Positions 25,586 through 35,800 of a DNA stretch of 64,000 bases are shown here, in pieces. The DNA is from JBOGOC01 sp050747525. GTDB taxonomy: Bacteria; Acidobacteriota; Polarisedimenticolia; JACPZX01; DASXTC01. The notes beneath the pieces are model-generated. The model did no database searches and was not told the DNA's origin. It saw nothing but the letters and a program-made list of their open reading frames with translations. The translations under genes were made by a program, and so were the position numbers. Positions within the stretch are counted from its first letter, which is position 1. Every line of letters begins with the position of its first letter. The stretch spans positions 62,001 to 126,000 of the forward strand of contig JBOGOC010000025.1 of the NCBI GenBank assembly GCA_050747525.1, written 5' to 3'.

Positions 25586-26521
25586 GTGTACACGAAGAAG
25601 GACCTCCAGCGCATCGAGCGTCTGAAGAAGTCACCGGCCTACATGCGCGCCTACGAGGATCTCAGGTTCCTGAACCGCGAGGATCTGCGTCCCGTGCGCC
25701 TTCAGCTCGAGCTGCTCAAGCCCGAACTGATGCTGCAGGAGCAGGGGATCCGGTCCACGATCGTGGTGTTCGGGAGCACGCGCACGGTCGAGAAGGCCGA
25801 CATACTCCCCGTGGTGCAGGCCCTGGAGAAGAAGGCCGCCCGCGAGCCGCACGATGCCCAGGTGAAGGACAGCCTGGCCGTCGCGCGCCGGCTGCTGGCC
25901 AAGACGAAGTACTACGACGAGGCGCGCGCCTTCGCGCGGCTGGTCACCACCGCCTACCAGGTGGACGGGCGGGGCGACTACGTCATCGTGACGGGTGGAG
26001 GGCCCGGCATCATGGAGGCGGCCAACCGGGGGGCCTACGACGTCGGCGGCAAGAGCATAGGACTGAACATCACCCTCCCCGAAGAGCAGTTCCCCAACCC
26101 GTACATCACCCCCGAGCTGTGCTTCCAGTTCCACTACTTCGCCCTGCGCAAGATGCACTTCATGATGCGCTCCAAGGCCATGGTGGCCTTCCCGGGGGGC
26201 TACGGGACCATGGACGAGCTGTTCGAGGCGCTCACCCTGGTGCAGACGGGCAAGATCAAGTCGCTTCCCGTGATCCTGTTCGGCAAGGAGTTCTGGACCA
26301 AGGCGGTCAACCTCGAATTCCTGCGCGACGAGGGCGTGATCGGGCCCCAGGACCTCGACCTGTTCCGCTATGCGGAGACCGCCGATGAAGCGTGGCACAA
26401 GATCCAGGACTACTATCGCGAGAAGGGGGCTCCCTACATGCCTGAGGATCGTCCTGTGAAGACGCGGGGTCGGAAGGTCACTCGGGCGGCGTCTCGCTCT
26501 CGGCGCGCTCGAGCTCGCTGA
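25586..26521 (+). CDS. LOG family Rossmann-fold protein (TIGR00730-like)
   Basis: The 311-residue product carries the LOG signature PGGYGTMDELFEALTLVQTG and the nucleotide-binding VTGGGPGIMEAANRGAYDVG. LOG proteins cleave nucleoside 5'-monophosphates to a free base and ribose 5-phosphate; bacterial members are generic nucleotide hydrolases. This one has a longer N-terminal helical part (about 90 residues) before the Rossmann core than the usual 180-residue enzymes. The start is GTG at 25586 with AGGAGAG upstream. The 3' end overlaps the convergent ABC-F gene by 44 bp. Confidence 0.87.
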   Translation: MYTKKDLQRIERLKKSPAYMRAYEDLRFLNREDLRPVRLQLELLKPELMLQEQGIRSTIVVFGSTRTVEKADILPVVQALEKKAAREPHDAQVKDSLAVARRLLAKTKYYDEARAFARLVTTAYQVDGRGDYVIVTGGGPGIMEAANRGAYDVGGKSIGLNITLPEEQFPNPYITPELCFQFHYFALRKMHFMMRSKAMVAFPGGYGTMDELFEALTLVQTGKIKSLPVILFGKEFWTKAVNLEFLRDEGVIGPQDLDLFRYAETADEAWHKIQDYYREKGAPYMPEDRPVKTRGRKVTRAASRSRRARAR

Positions 26522-28433
26522 GCGCCTCTTCCCACGCGCGGTCCAGGCGCGACAGCGTGGCCAGGATCTCCTTCCGGCGCTCTCCCAGCTCGCGGGCCAG
26601 ACCTTCGGTCTGGTAGGTGGAAGGGTCGGCCATCCGGGCGTCCAGCTCGTCGCGCATCCCTTCGGCGGCCGTGATCTCCTTTTCCAGCGAAGCCACTCTG
26701 TCACGGCTCGCCTTGAGGCGCCGGTTCCGCTCGTTGCGCGCTTCGGCCCGGGCGCGGCGCGTCTCGCGGTCGGGCGCGGGAGCCGGCGGCGCGGCCGCCT
26801 GATCCGCGGGCCCTTCTGCCTGGACCGGGAGCTCTCCACGCAGCGCCGCCTCCTCGTAGCCGGCCGCGGGCTTCAGCAGCCCATCCGACAGGGCCATCAC
26901 GCGCGTGGCCACCTTGGCGATGAAGTACCGATCGTGCGACACGAACATCAGCGAGCCGTCGTAGCGTGACAGCGCGTCCTCGAGAGCCTCGCGGGCCGGC
27001 AGGTCCAGGTGGTTGGTGGGCTCGTCCAGCAGCAGCAGGTTGCCCGGGTCGAGCATCAGGCGTGCCAGGGCGAGCCGGCTCTTCTCTCCGCCCGAAAGGG
27101 CCTCCACGCGCTTGAACACGTCGTCGCCGCGGAACTGGAACACGCCCAGCAGGGAGCGCAGCTCCCCGGGAGTGCGCGACGGCGCCCAGGCCTGCATCTC
27201 TTCCAGCACCGTGCGGCCGGCGGTCAGCGTCTCCAGCAGGTGCTGCGCGAAGTAGTGCATCGCGACCTTGTCTCCCACCTCCACGTCGCCGGCATCGGGC
27301 CCCAGCAGCCCGGCCAAAATCTTCAAGAGGGTGCTCTTGCCGCTGCCGTTGGGCCCCATCAACGCTACCCGGTCGCCGCGGCGCAGCTCGAGCTGCAGCC
27401 CTTCGTCCTTCCGCCCCAGCACGTCGCGCCCCGGATAGCTCTTGCGCAGCCCGCTCAGGCGGACCACCACCGCCGCCGACCGCGGCGCGGGAGGGAGCAG
27501 GAAACGCCAGTCCTTCTCCTCAGGCTCCACCTCGGTGAGGTTCATCTTCTCCAGCATCTTGATGCGGCTCTGCACCTGACGGGCCTTGGTGGCCTTGTAC
27601 CGGAAGCGCTCCACGAAGCGCTCGATCTCGGCGATGCGGCGCCCCTCCTGCGACGCCAGGGCGAGAAGACGGTCGCGCGCGGCCTGCTTCTCCGCGCGGT
27701 AGCGCTCGTAGTTGCCGGTGTAGACCGTGATCCGGCCGCGCTCCAGATCGGCCACCGACGTGACCAGCCGGTTCAGGAACGCCCGGTCGTGCGACACGAT
27801 CACCAGCGCCGAGGGGCTCTCCGCCAGGAACGTCTCCAGCCACTCGACCGCGTCGAGGTCGAGGTGGTTGGTGGGCTCGTCGAGCAGAAACAGATCGGGG
27901 GCTCGCAGCAGCAGCGCGCCCAGCGCCGCCCGCATCCTGAACCCACCCGACAGCTCGACCACCGGGCGACCGGCATCGGCCGGGGCGAAGCCGAGCCCCG
28001 TGAGGATCCGGCGGGCCTCCGATTCGAGCGTGAAGCCCCCCGCCACCTCGAAACGGTGCTGCAGATCGCCGGCCTGGCGCGTCAGCTCGTCGAGGCGCTT
28101 TCCTTCGGCGTGCGCCATGGCGTCGTGCAGGCGGACCATCTCCGCCTCCAGGCGCGCCACCTCGGGGAAGGCCGACAGCAGCGCCTCCAGAACGGTCCCC
28201 GAGGCAATCCGCGCTCCTTCCTGCGGCAGGTAGCCGATGGTCACCGACCCGGCGATCTCGATGCGCCCCGCGTCGGGCTCCTCCACCTTCGAGAGGAGAC
28301 GCAGCAGCGTCGTCTTCCCCGAGCCGTTGCGCCCCACCAGCCCCACTCGCGCTGACGCCGGGATGAACCAGGACAGCTCTCGCAGGACCTCCCGGGATCC
28401 GTACGAGCGGGAGACCCCCTCCAGGCGTATCAC
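26478..28433 (-). CDS. ABC-F family ATPase
   Basis: A soluble protein of 651 residues with two ABC ATPase domains and no membrane part; ABC-F proteins act on the ribosome. Domain 1 has Walker A GRNGSGKTTLLRLL and LSGGFRMRAALGALLL with DEPTNHLD; domain 2 has GPNGSGKSTLLKIL and LSGGEKSRLALARLML with DEPTNHLD. The linker contains FVERFRYKATKARQVQSRIK, and a charged C-terminal coiled coil follows, as in Uup/YheS proteins. The GTG start at 28433 shares a base with the TAG stop of the upstream GNAT gene (TAGTG). Confidence 0.92.
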   Translation of the reverse strand: MIRLEGVSRSYGSREVLRELSWFIPASARVGLVGRNGSGKTTLLRLLSKVEEPDAGRIEIAGSVTIGYLPQEGARIASGTVLEALLSAFPEVARLEAEMVRLHDAMAHAEGKRLDELTRQAGDLQHRFEVAGGFTLESEARRILTGLGFAPADAGRPVVELSGGFRMRAALGALLLRAPDLFLLDEPTNHLDLDAVEWLETFLAESPSALVIVSHDRAFLNRLVTSVADLERGRITVYTGNYERYRAEKQAARDRLLALASQEGRRIAEIERFVERFRYKATKARQVQSRIKMLEKMNLTEVEPEEKDWRFLLPPAPRSAAVVVRLSGLRKSYPGRDVLGRKDEGLQLELRRGDRVALMGPNGSGKSTLLKILAGLLGPDAGDVEVGDKVAMHYFAQHLLETLTAGRTVLEEMQAWAPSRTPGELRSLLGVFQFRGDDVFKRVEALSGGEKSRLALARLMLDPGNLLLLDEPTNHLDLPAREALEDALSRYDGSLMFVSHDRYFIAKVATRVMALSDGLLKPAAGYEEAALRGELPVQAEGPADQAAAPPAPAPDRETRRARAEARNERNRRLKASRDRVASLEKEITAAEGMRDELDARMADPSTYQTEGLARELGERRKEILATLSRLDRAWEEALSELERAESETPPE

Positions 28434-29431
28434 TAGAAGACCTCGGACAGGTGCAGCGGCGCGCCTCGCAAGGCGCGCTCGATCCCGGGCGCGGCAGCCT
28501 CGTCGAGAGGCATCCACATCGGGACCACCGAAGGGGGGCCGACGGACTGCAGCTCGAGATGCGGAGCTCTGAGCGCCAGATCCGCCCCCCGCCACGACTC
28601 GACCGTGGAGAGGCCGCGCGCGCGGCAGGCGGCGAACAGATCGTCCATCAGGCCGGGGAGCAACGCGCCCGGGCTCCGTTCCGCGAACTCCATGATGCGC
28701 GCCGCGGCCCCGCCGTCGTGAGCGGCCGCCGGGCCCGGCTCGCGCAGCAGCGACCAGAGGAATCCGCCGCGCGGGTCGTGGACGATGCGGCTCTCCCAGC
28801 GATCCTTCCCCAGCGATCGGCCCGGTATCCCGGCGCGGGCGAGCAGGACCTCCCAGTAGCCCCGGTCTCGCTCGAGGACGAACGGCAGGGTGGCGTCCTC
28901 GTGCCGTCTGAGGGCCATCAACGCGTCGAGGCCATCGCCGGTCTCGGGATCGAGGACCTGCAGCCGATCGGGGGACCCGGGTCCCTCGGCAGGGACGCGC
29001 AGGGTGACCGCGTCCGGCTCGAAGGGCCTGTACCCGAGCCGCGCATAGTACGGGGCGCCGATCTCGGAGTGGAGCAGCGAGGCGGCGTCCCCGCGCTGCT
29101 TCATCCAGGCGTGGGCCTGCGTGATCATGGCGGCGGCGTGCCCCTGGCGCCGGTGGCGCGGGAACGTGAAGACCGCTCCCACGCCTCCGAAGGTGCGGCT
29201 GACCCCCTCCACCCTCGCCTCGAGCCGGTACAGCTTCATCGCGCAGGCCAGATCGCCCCCCGGCTCCGGCATCACCAGGAAGCGGTAGCTCCCGCTGCGC
29301 GCCCAGGACGTGGTCGTCATGGCGCGCACGAAGCGCTCGTAGGTCTCCGGGTCGAGGCCGTCGGACCACAGAGGGTGCGTGCCTTCGAGGATCTGCCCGA
29401 TCTCGGCGTCGGTGGCGTCGCGGACGTTCAT
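28433..29431 (-). CDS. GNAT family N-acetyltransferase (Eis-like)
   Basis: The 332-residue product has an N-terminal GNAT domain with the acetyl-CoA site in FTFPRHRRQGHAAAMITQAH and YYARLGYRPFE, followed by a second, degenerate domain, the build of Eis-like enhanced intracellular survival acetyltransferases. The substrate is unknown. It forms a two-gene operon with the ABC-F gene. Confidence 0.82.
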   Translation of the reverse strand: MNVRDATDAEIGQILEGTHPLWSDGLDPETYERFVRAMTTTSWARSGSYRFLVMPEPGGDLACAMKLYRLEARVEGVSRTFGGVGAVFTFPRHRRQGHAAAMITQAHAWMKQRGDAASLLHSEIGAPYYARLGYRPFEPDAVTLRVPAEGPGSPDRLQVLDPETGDGLDALMALRRHEDATLPFVLERDRGYWEVLLARAGIPGRSLGKDRWESRIVHDPRGGFLWSLLREPGPAAAHDGGAAARIMEFAERSPGALLPGLMDDLFAACRARGLSTVESWRGADLALRAPHLELQSVGPPSVVPMWMPLDEAAAPGIERALRGAPLHLSEVF

Positions 29432-29474
29432 GGAAGACGGGGATTATGACAGAGATGACGACGGATGGGCGCGG

Positions 29475-32400
29475 CTAGAACTTGAAGGTGGCCCCCAGCT
29501 CGAAGCGCCGCCCGAACTCACGGTAGGCGTTCAGGCCGACGCCACCCGGCGTCACGGAGGACCCGAGCACGATCAGCGTGTCGTCGTTGAGCACGTTCTC
29601 GACGTTGAGGAAGGCCGCCGCGTGGACCTTGCTCATCACGAACCCTTTCTCGATCCGGGCGTCGATGCGCCAGGCCCCCTCGTTGCGATGGTCGTTGCGC
29701 TGGCCGCTCGGATAGAAGGTCCTCACGACGAGGTTGCCCATGCTGTCGAACTCCGAGTGAGATGCGGTGAAGGAATAAGGTGTCCCCGACGACCATTGCA
29801 CGATCGATCCCAGGCTGATCTCGTGCGGCAGGCGCGCGACCGCCTGGAACTTGCCGACGTGCCGCTGGTCGTAGGACAGGAAGCCCTCTTCGTCGTCCGC
29901 CGTCTCAGGATCGTCACCGAGCCGCGAGAGATAAGCCTCGGCCTGGCCGAACGCCCTTGACCAGGTGTAGCTGGCCTGCATCTGCCAGTTGCGGTGCAGC
30001 CGCTTCACGATCTTCAGCTCGATGGCGTCGTACTCGTAGCTGTTCGCGTTGTCCACCCGCAGGACCTGATTGAAGACGGGGCTCATGGTGTAGAGATCGG
30101 GCGCGCCGTTGCTGACCTTTCGCCCGCCGCCGTTGGCGGCGCTGAACCCGGGGCTTCCACCCACCGAGTTCCCGCCCTCCTGCGCCGTGATGATTCCCAG
30201 GACGCCCCCCACCTCGCCGAACCGGTCCACTTCCAGGCCGTACGGTCCGCCGCACACGGCACGCGGATCGATGCCGATCTGACCGAGCTGCGGGCAGGTC
30301 AGATGGTTGAGATCGACGTCCTGCAAGAGGTTCGACCCTTCTCTTCGGATCCATGTCACGCTGCCCGACCACTCAGGGGCCAGCTCCCGCTCGACTCCGA
30401 GCGTGAGCTCATCGGTGTAGGGAGTTTTCAGGCCGCGGGCGGTCTGCGTGATGGAGGTGGTCGAGGCCACTGTGGAATGGTCCTGGTGAATGATGACGTG
30501 GTTGCTCGGGTAGAAGGCATAGTTCACCACATCGGGGCCGATCTCCTGGGTGACCGTGTTGAGAAAGAGCCGGTCGAAATAGCGGCCCCAGGTGCCGAAG
30601 AGCTTAGTTCGGCCATCGGCCCACGGATCCCAGGACACGGCGAAGCGCGGGGCAAGGTTGGTGTTGACGATGGAGAAGTTGCTGGTCTGACGCTCCCCGA
30701 AGCTGGTGAAGCCGGCCAGCACGGCGGATCCCTCGTCGCCCGTGCTCTCGACGTCTCCGTCTCCGTCGAGATCGAGCGCCCTTACGGCCGGGTCGGCCAC
30801 CGGAGACGCGGGATGGTCGAGCGGCAGCCTGTCGCCGAAGGTTGCGGGAAGGCCGTTGAACATCTCGGCATGATCGTTGTACTGGTAGCAGTTCTGCTGC
30901 GTGACCATGACGAAGTCATCCGTGACCCTGTCCAGCGCGTCCGCGGCGGCGCAGATGCCGCGCCAGAGGGCCACGCCGCTCGATCTTTCAGCCAGCGGAT
31001 TGAACTCGACGTAACCGGACGAGTCGATGTCCTCCCGGTCGATTCGGAGGCTGGCGGTCAAGGTGAGATTGGGCCTCGGTTTCCAGGCATCGAGCAGGTA
31101 GAAGCCGGTGTTGAAGCCCTCCGCTCTCTGGGCCGTGACCTGAGGGTCGAAAACCTGGAGTGTCTGGAACCCCTGGATCTGGGCTTCCGTGGTGTCATCG
31201 AGGCCCTGCAGACGGCTCGCCGGAACGAACGGTTTCGTGTAATCGTAGAGGATGGGATTCGCAAGTGGCATATCGTGGAACGTCTCATCCTGAAGCTCGA
31301 ACCCCCCCTTGATCGAATGGAGGCCCCAGGCGTCGTCGACGGTCAAGGACAGATCCGCCTTCAGGGCGTTTCGTTCGATCTCCTGATCCAGATCCAGGTA
31401 ATAGGGCCCGGTCACCTGGCCCGTGAGGACGTGGATCCGGAAGATGTGGGTCTCCCCCGCGGAGGGATCGCAGTTGACCACCTTGCAGGGATACATGAGC
31501 TGGACGTTGCCTCCCGGCAGCTCCTTATACTGCAGCTCGATCGGCTCGAACGATGAAGAGACGGACTCGACCTGCCGATTCGTGTGGAAGCTGGTCAAGG
31601 TCGATTCCAGCAGCAGCCTGGGCGACAAGGTGGCGGTCCATTTGAGCTGGGGAGTCGGTCCTCCCTGGCTGAGCCTGTAGTCCGACTCGGGTGAGACACC
31701 CAGCCGCAATCCCAGGCCCTCGAAGGTGCGCGGGTCGGCCGTCACCTGGAATGCCACCTTGTTGTTCAGGTCCGCCTGCCAGGTGATCTTGGCGAAGGCA
31801 TAGTGCCCGCGCGACGTCACGAGGATGGGGGCGCCGAGCTGGTTGACCGGACGCTCCGTGTCGAGCAGCTCGACCGAGGCGAAGTACCAGAGCCTGTCCT
31901 TCACGATGGCGCCGCCCAGGGAGACGGAGGGTCGAACATCCTGATAGTCGGGGAATGCGTACACGTGGCTGTTGATGTCGTTGCTGTTCGCCCCGTCCCC
32001 GTTGAGGAAGCGCCCCTGCCAGTAAAGACTGAACTTCCCCTCGAAGTCGTTCCCGCCCGACTTGGTGATGATGTTGGCGAACCCCCCATCGGCCCGGCCG
32101 TACTCGGCTGAGGCCCCCGAGGTGATGATCTCGATCTCCTCGATGATGTCCATGTTCAGGTTCTGCCCGAAGCCGCCGTAGAGGGGATCGGTGATGTTGC
32201 CGCCGTCGAGCCGGTACTGCAGGCCGGTGTCGCGAGCCCCGTGGACATTGGGATTGCCGTCCCCGTCGGTGTCGGTCACGCCGGGAGCCAGCAGCAGGAC
32301 GTCCTGGTAGTTGTGACCGATGAGGGGGAGCCCTTCGATGAACTCGGCGCCGTACGAGGAGCTGGTCCTGGTCGACTCCGTGTCCACGGTGCCGCCGCGC

Positions 32401-32783
32401 GCTTCCACCACCACGATCTCCGTGGTCTCGGAAGCGGTGCGCAGGGTGATGTCCTGCACCACCGATTTCCCCATGTCCAAGTCGACCGGACCCACCTCGA
32501 CTTGAGCGAAGCCCGTGGACTCCACCTTCAGGAGGTAATCGCCCGCCACGGGGAGCGGACGGGAACGGTAGCGTCCGTCGAGGTCGGTGATCGCCTGCGT
32601 GTTGCCGCTGGGCTGGTCGGCGCTTCGGATGACGACCACCACCCCGGGGAGCCCGACCCCCTGTTCATCGGTGACACGGCCCCGGATGACGGCGGTGGTG
32701 CTCTGGCCGACTGCCGGGACCCCGGAGGCGGTGGCCACCGCCAGGAAACAGAACAGGTGGCGATGGAAATGGCCTAATCGCAT
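29475..32783 (-). CDS. TonB-dependent receptor, Oar-like, copy 1
   Basis: An outer-membrane receptor of 1102 residues. After a signal peptide comes a carboxypeptidase-regulatory beta-sandwich (TTAVIRGRVTDEQGVGLPGV), a plug (EFIEGLPLIGHNYQDVLLLA, DGGNITDPLYGGFGQNLNMD, SGASAEYGRADGGFANIITK) and a long beta-barrel ending in an aromatic residue (RFELGATFKF) as outer-membrane proteins do. A loop near 30732-30773 reads DLDGDGDVESTGDE, a calcium-type loop. It probably takes up peptides or glycans, but the ligand is not readable. It lies 32 bp after its paralogue. Confidence 0.9.
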   Translation of the reverse strand: MRLGHFHRHLFCFLAVATASGVPAVGQSTTAVIRGRVTDEQGVGLPGVVVVIRSADQPSGNTQAITDLDGRYRSRPLPVAGDYLLKVESTGFAQVEVGPVDLDMGKSVVQDITLRTASETTEIVVVEARGGTVDTESTRTSSSYGAEFIEGLPLIGHNYQDVLLLAPGVTDTDGDGNPNVHGARDTGLQYRLDGGNITDPLYGGFGQNLNMDIIEEIEIITSGASAEYGRADGGFANIITKSGGNDFEGKFSLYWQGRFLNGDGANSNDINSHVYAFPDYQDVRPSVSLGGAIVKDRLWYFASVELLDTERPVNQLGAPILVTSRGHYAFAKITWQADLNNKVAFQVTADPRTFEGLGLRLGVSPESDYRLSQGGPTPQLKWTATLSPRLLLESTLTSFHTNRQVESVSSSFEPIELQYKELPGGNVQLMYPCKVVNCDPSAGETHIFRIHVLTGQVTGPYYLDLDQEIERNALKADLSLTVDDAWGLHSIKGGFELQDETFHDMPLANPILYDYTKPFVPASRLQGLDDTTEAQIQGFQTLQVFDPQVTAQRAEGFNTGFYLLDAWKPRPNLTLTASLRIDREDIDSSGYVEFNPLAERSSGVALWRGICAAADALDRVTDDFVMVTQQNCYQYNDHAEMFNGLPATFGDRLPLDHPASPVADPAVRALDLDGDGDVESTGDEGSAVLAGFTSFGERQTSNFSIVNTNLAPRFAVSWDPWADGRTKLFGTWGRYFDRLFLNTVTQEIGPDVVNYAFYPSNHVIIHQDHSTVASTTSITQTARGLKTPYTDELTLGVERELAPEWSGSVTWIRREGSNLLQDVDLNHLTCPQLGQIGIDPRAVCGGPYGLEVDRFGEVGGVLGIITAQEGGNSVGGSPGFSAANGGGRKVSNGAPDLYTMSPVFNQVLRVDNANSYEYDAIELKIVKRLHRNWQMQASYTWSRAFGQAEAYLSRLGDDPETADDEEGFLSYDQRHVGKFQAVARLPHEISLGSIVQWSSGTPYSFTASHSEFDSMGNLVVRTFYPSGQRNDHRNEGAWRIDARIEKGFVMSKVHAAAFLNVENVLNDDTLIVLGSSVTPGGVGLNAYREFGRRFELGATFKF

Positions 32784-32815
32784 TGCGCTGCCATCATACG
32801 CCTGTCAGGGCAATT

Positions 32816-35800
32816 TCAGAACTTGATCGTGGCCCCCAGCTCGAAGCGCCGGCCGAACTCGCGGAAGGCGTCCAGGCCGACGCCGCCCGTCGTCACGGTG
32901 GACTCGAGAACCACCAGGGTGTCCTCGTTCAGCACGTTCTCGACGCTGAGGAAGGCGGATGCGTTGACCCTCCCCATCACGAAGCCCTTCTCCACGCGCC
33001 CATCGATCCGCCAGGCCCCTTCGTTGCGGTTGTCGTTGCGCTGCCGGGTGGGGTAGAAGGTTCTCACGACGATGTTGCCGGTGCTGTCGAACTCGGAGTG
33101 CGAGGCAGTGAGCGAATAGGGGGTCCCGGAGGCCCATTGAACGATCGAGCCCACGCTGACCTCGTGCGGAAGGCGCGTGACCGCCTGGAACTTGACGACG
33201 TGGCGCTGATCGTAGGACAGGTACCCTTCCTCGTCGTCCAGCGTCTCGGGATCGTTCCCCAGCCCGGACAGGTAGGCCTCCGCCTGCCCGAAGGCGTTTG
33301 ACCACGTGTAGCTGGCCTGCATCTGCCAGTTACGGTGCAGCCGCCGCACGATCTTCAGCTCGATCGCGTCGTACTCGTAGCTGTTGGCGTTGTCCACGCG
33401 CAGGACCTGGTTGAAGGTCGGGCTCACCGTGTAGAGGTCGGGCGCGCCGTTGGCCGTGTTCTTCCCGCCGCCGTTGGCCGCGTTGAAACCGAAGCTCCCT
33501 CCGATCTGGCCCCCTGAAATAATTCCAAGAACCCCGCCCGCCTCCCCGAACCGGTCCACCTCCAGGCGCGTCCCCTCGGCGCAGACGGCATAGGGATTGA
33601 CGCCGATCAGGGCGAGCTGCGGGCAGGTGACGTGGTTGATGTCGGTGTCCTGGAGGAGGTTCGATCCATTCCTCCGGATGTACGTCACGCTGCCGGACCA
33701 TTCCGGGGCCAGCTCACGCTCGAACCCGAGCGTGAGCTCGTCCGTGTGCGGGGTCTTCATGCCGCGGCCGGTCTGCGTGATGGATGTGGCCGAGGCCGCT
33801 TTCGACCAGGCCTGCCGGTTGATGACGTGGGTGACGCCGTCGGGATAGAAGGCATAGTTCACCACATCGGGACCTATCTCCTGGGCCACCGTCCCAAGAA
33901 AGAGCCGGTCGAAGTAGCGTCCCCAGGTCCCGAAGACTTTCATGCGGCCGTCGGCCAGAGGATCCCACGACACGCTGAGCCGCGGCGCGAGGTTGGTGTT
34001 CCCGATGGAGAAGTTGCTGGTCTGGCGGTCCGCGTACCTCGTGAACCCCGAGACCACGGCGAGCCCTTCGTCGCCGGTGCTCTCGACGTCGCCGTCCCGG
34101 TCCAGATCCAGGGCTTGGATGGCCGGGTCAGTGATGGGATGGGCCGGGTTGTCGAGCGGCAGGCTCACGCCGAACCGGGGCGGAAGCCCGTTGTACTGCT
34201 CAGGATGCGTGTTGTACTGGTAGCAGTTCTGCTGCGTGGTCAGGACGTAGTCCTCCGCGGCACGATCCAATTGATCGGCCTCGCTGCAGAGGCTCCGCCA
34301 GAGCGCCACGGAGCGGAGACGCTCGTCGCGGGGATCGAACTCCACGTATCCCGACGAGTCGATATCCTCGCGGTCCAGGCGCACCCCGAGGTTCACCGTG
34401 AGGTTAGGGCGCGGTTTCCATGCATCCAGGATGTACACGCCGCTGTTGAAGCTCTCTGCCCTCTGGGGCGTGATCAGAGGATCGAACACCTGGAGAATCT
34501 GGTAGTCGGTCACGCGATCGACGGCGCTCGTGCTGGACCCACCCTCCGTCACCGGCTCGAAGGGGCGCGTGTAGTCGAACAGGATGGGGTTCGCCAGCGG
34601 ATGGTCGTTGAACGTCTCGTCCTGGACCTCGAACCCTCCCTTGATGGAGTGCTGGCCCCAGGCGTCCTCGACGGTGAGCGACAGATCGGTCTTGAGGCCG
34701 TTGCGGACGATGTCCTGATCCAGGTCGAGAAAGAAAGGCCCGTTCACCTGGTTGGTGAGGCCGTCGATCTGGTAGATCTTCTTCTCACCCCGGGATGGAT
34801 TGCAGTTGTTGACCACACAGGGATACAGGGCCTGGACCGTATTGAATATCTCCGTGTAGCGTACATGGATTGGCTCGAACCACGAAGAGATGGACTCGAC
34901 CTGCTGCCTCGTCCTGAAGCTGGTGAGCGTGGACTCGAGCAGGAGCCGCGGCGAGATGGTGGAGGTCCACTTGATCTGGGGAGTGAGGCCTCCCACCTTG
35001 ACGGCGTAATCCGAATCGGGCGAGACGCCGAGCCGCAGGCCGAGCCCCTCGAAGGTGCGGGGGTCGCCGGTCACCTGGAACGCCAGCTTGTTGTTCACGC
35101 CCGCCTGCCAGGTGATCTTGGCGAACGAGTAGTTGCCGCGCGACGTCACCAGGATGGGGGCCCCGAGCTGGTTGACGGGGCGCTCCGTGTCCAGCAGCTC
35201 CGCCGTGGCGAAGTACCACAGACGGTCCTTCACGATGGCGCCTCCCAGGCTCAGGGTCGGGCGGACGTCCTGGTAGTTCGGGATCTCGTAATCGAAGCCG
35301 TTGATGTCGTTGTTGTTCGCCCCGTCGCCGTTGAGGAAGCGCCCCTGCCAGAAGAGGCTGAGCTTCCCCTCGAAGTCGTTCCCCCCGGACTTGGTGATGA
35401 TGTTGGCGAAGCCTCCGTCCGCGCGGCCGTACTCCGCGGACGCCCCCGACGTGATGATCTCGATCTCCTCGATGATGTCCACGTTCAGGTTCTGCCCGAA
35501 GCCGCCGTTGAGCGGGTCGGTGATGTTGCCTCCATCCAGCCGGTACTGCAGGCCGGTGTCGCGAGCGCCGTGGACGTTGGGGTTGCCGTCCCCGTCGGTG
35601 TCGGTGACGCCGGGGGCGAGCGTCAGGATGTCCTGGTAGTTGTGCCCGATGATCGGCAGCCCTTCGATGAACTCGGCGTTGTACGACGAGCTGGTCTTGG
35701 TGGACTCCGTATCGACGGTGCGGCCGCGGGCCTCGACGGTGACGATCTCGGTGGTCTCCGAAGCCGTGCGCAGCGTGATGTCCTGCACCGCAGTCTTGCC

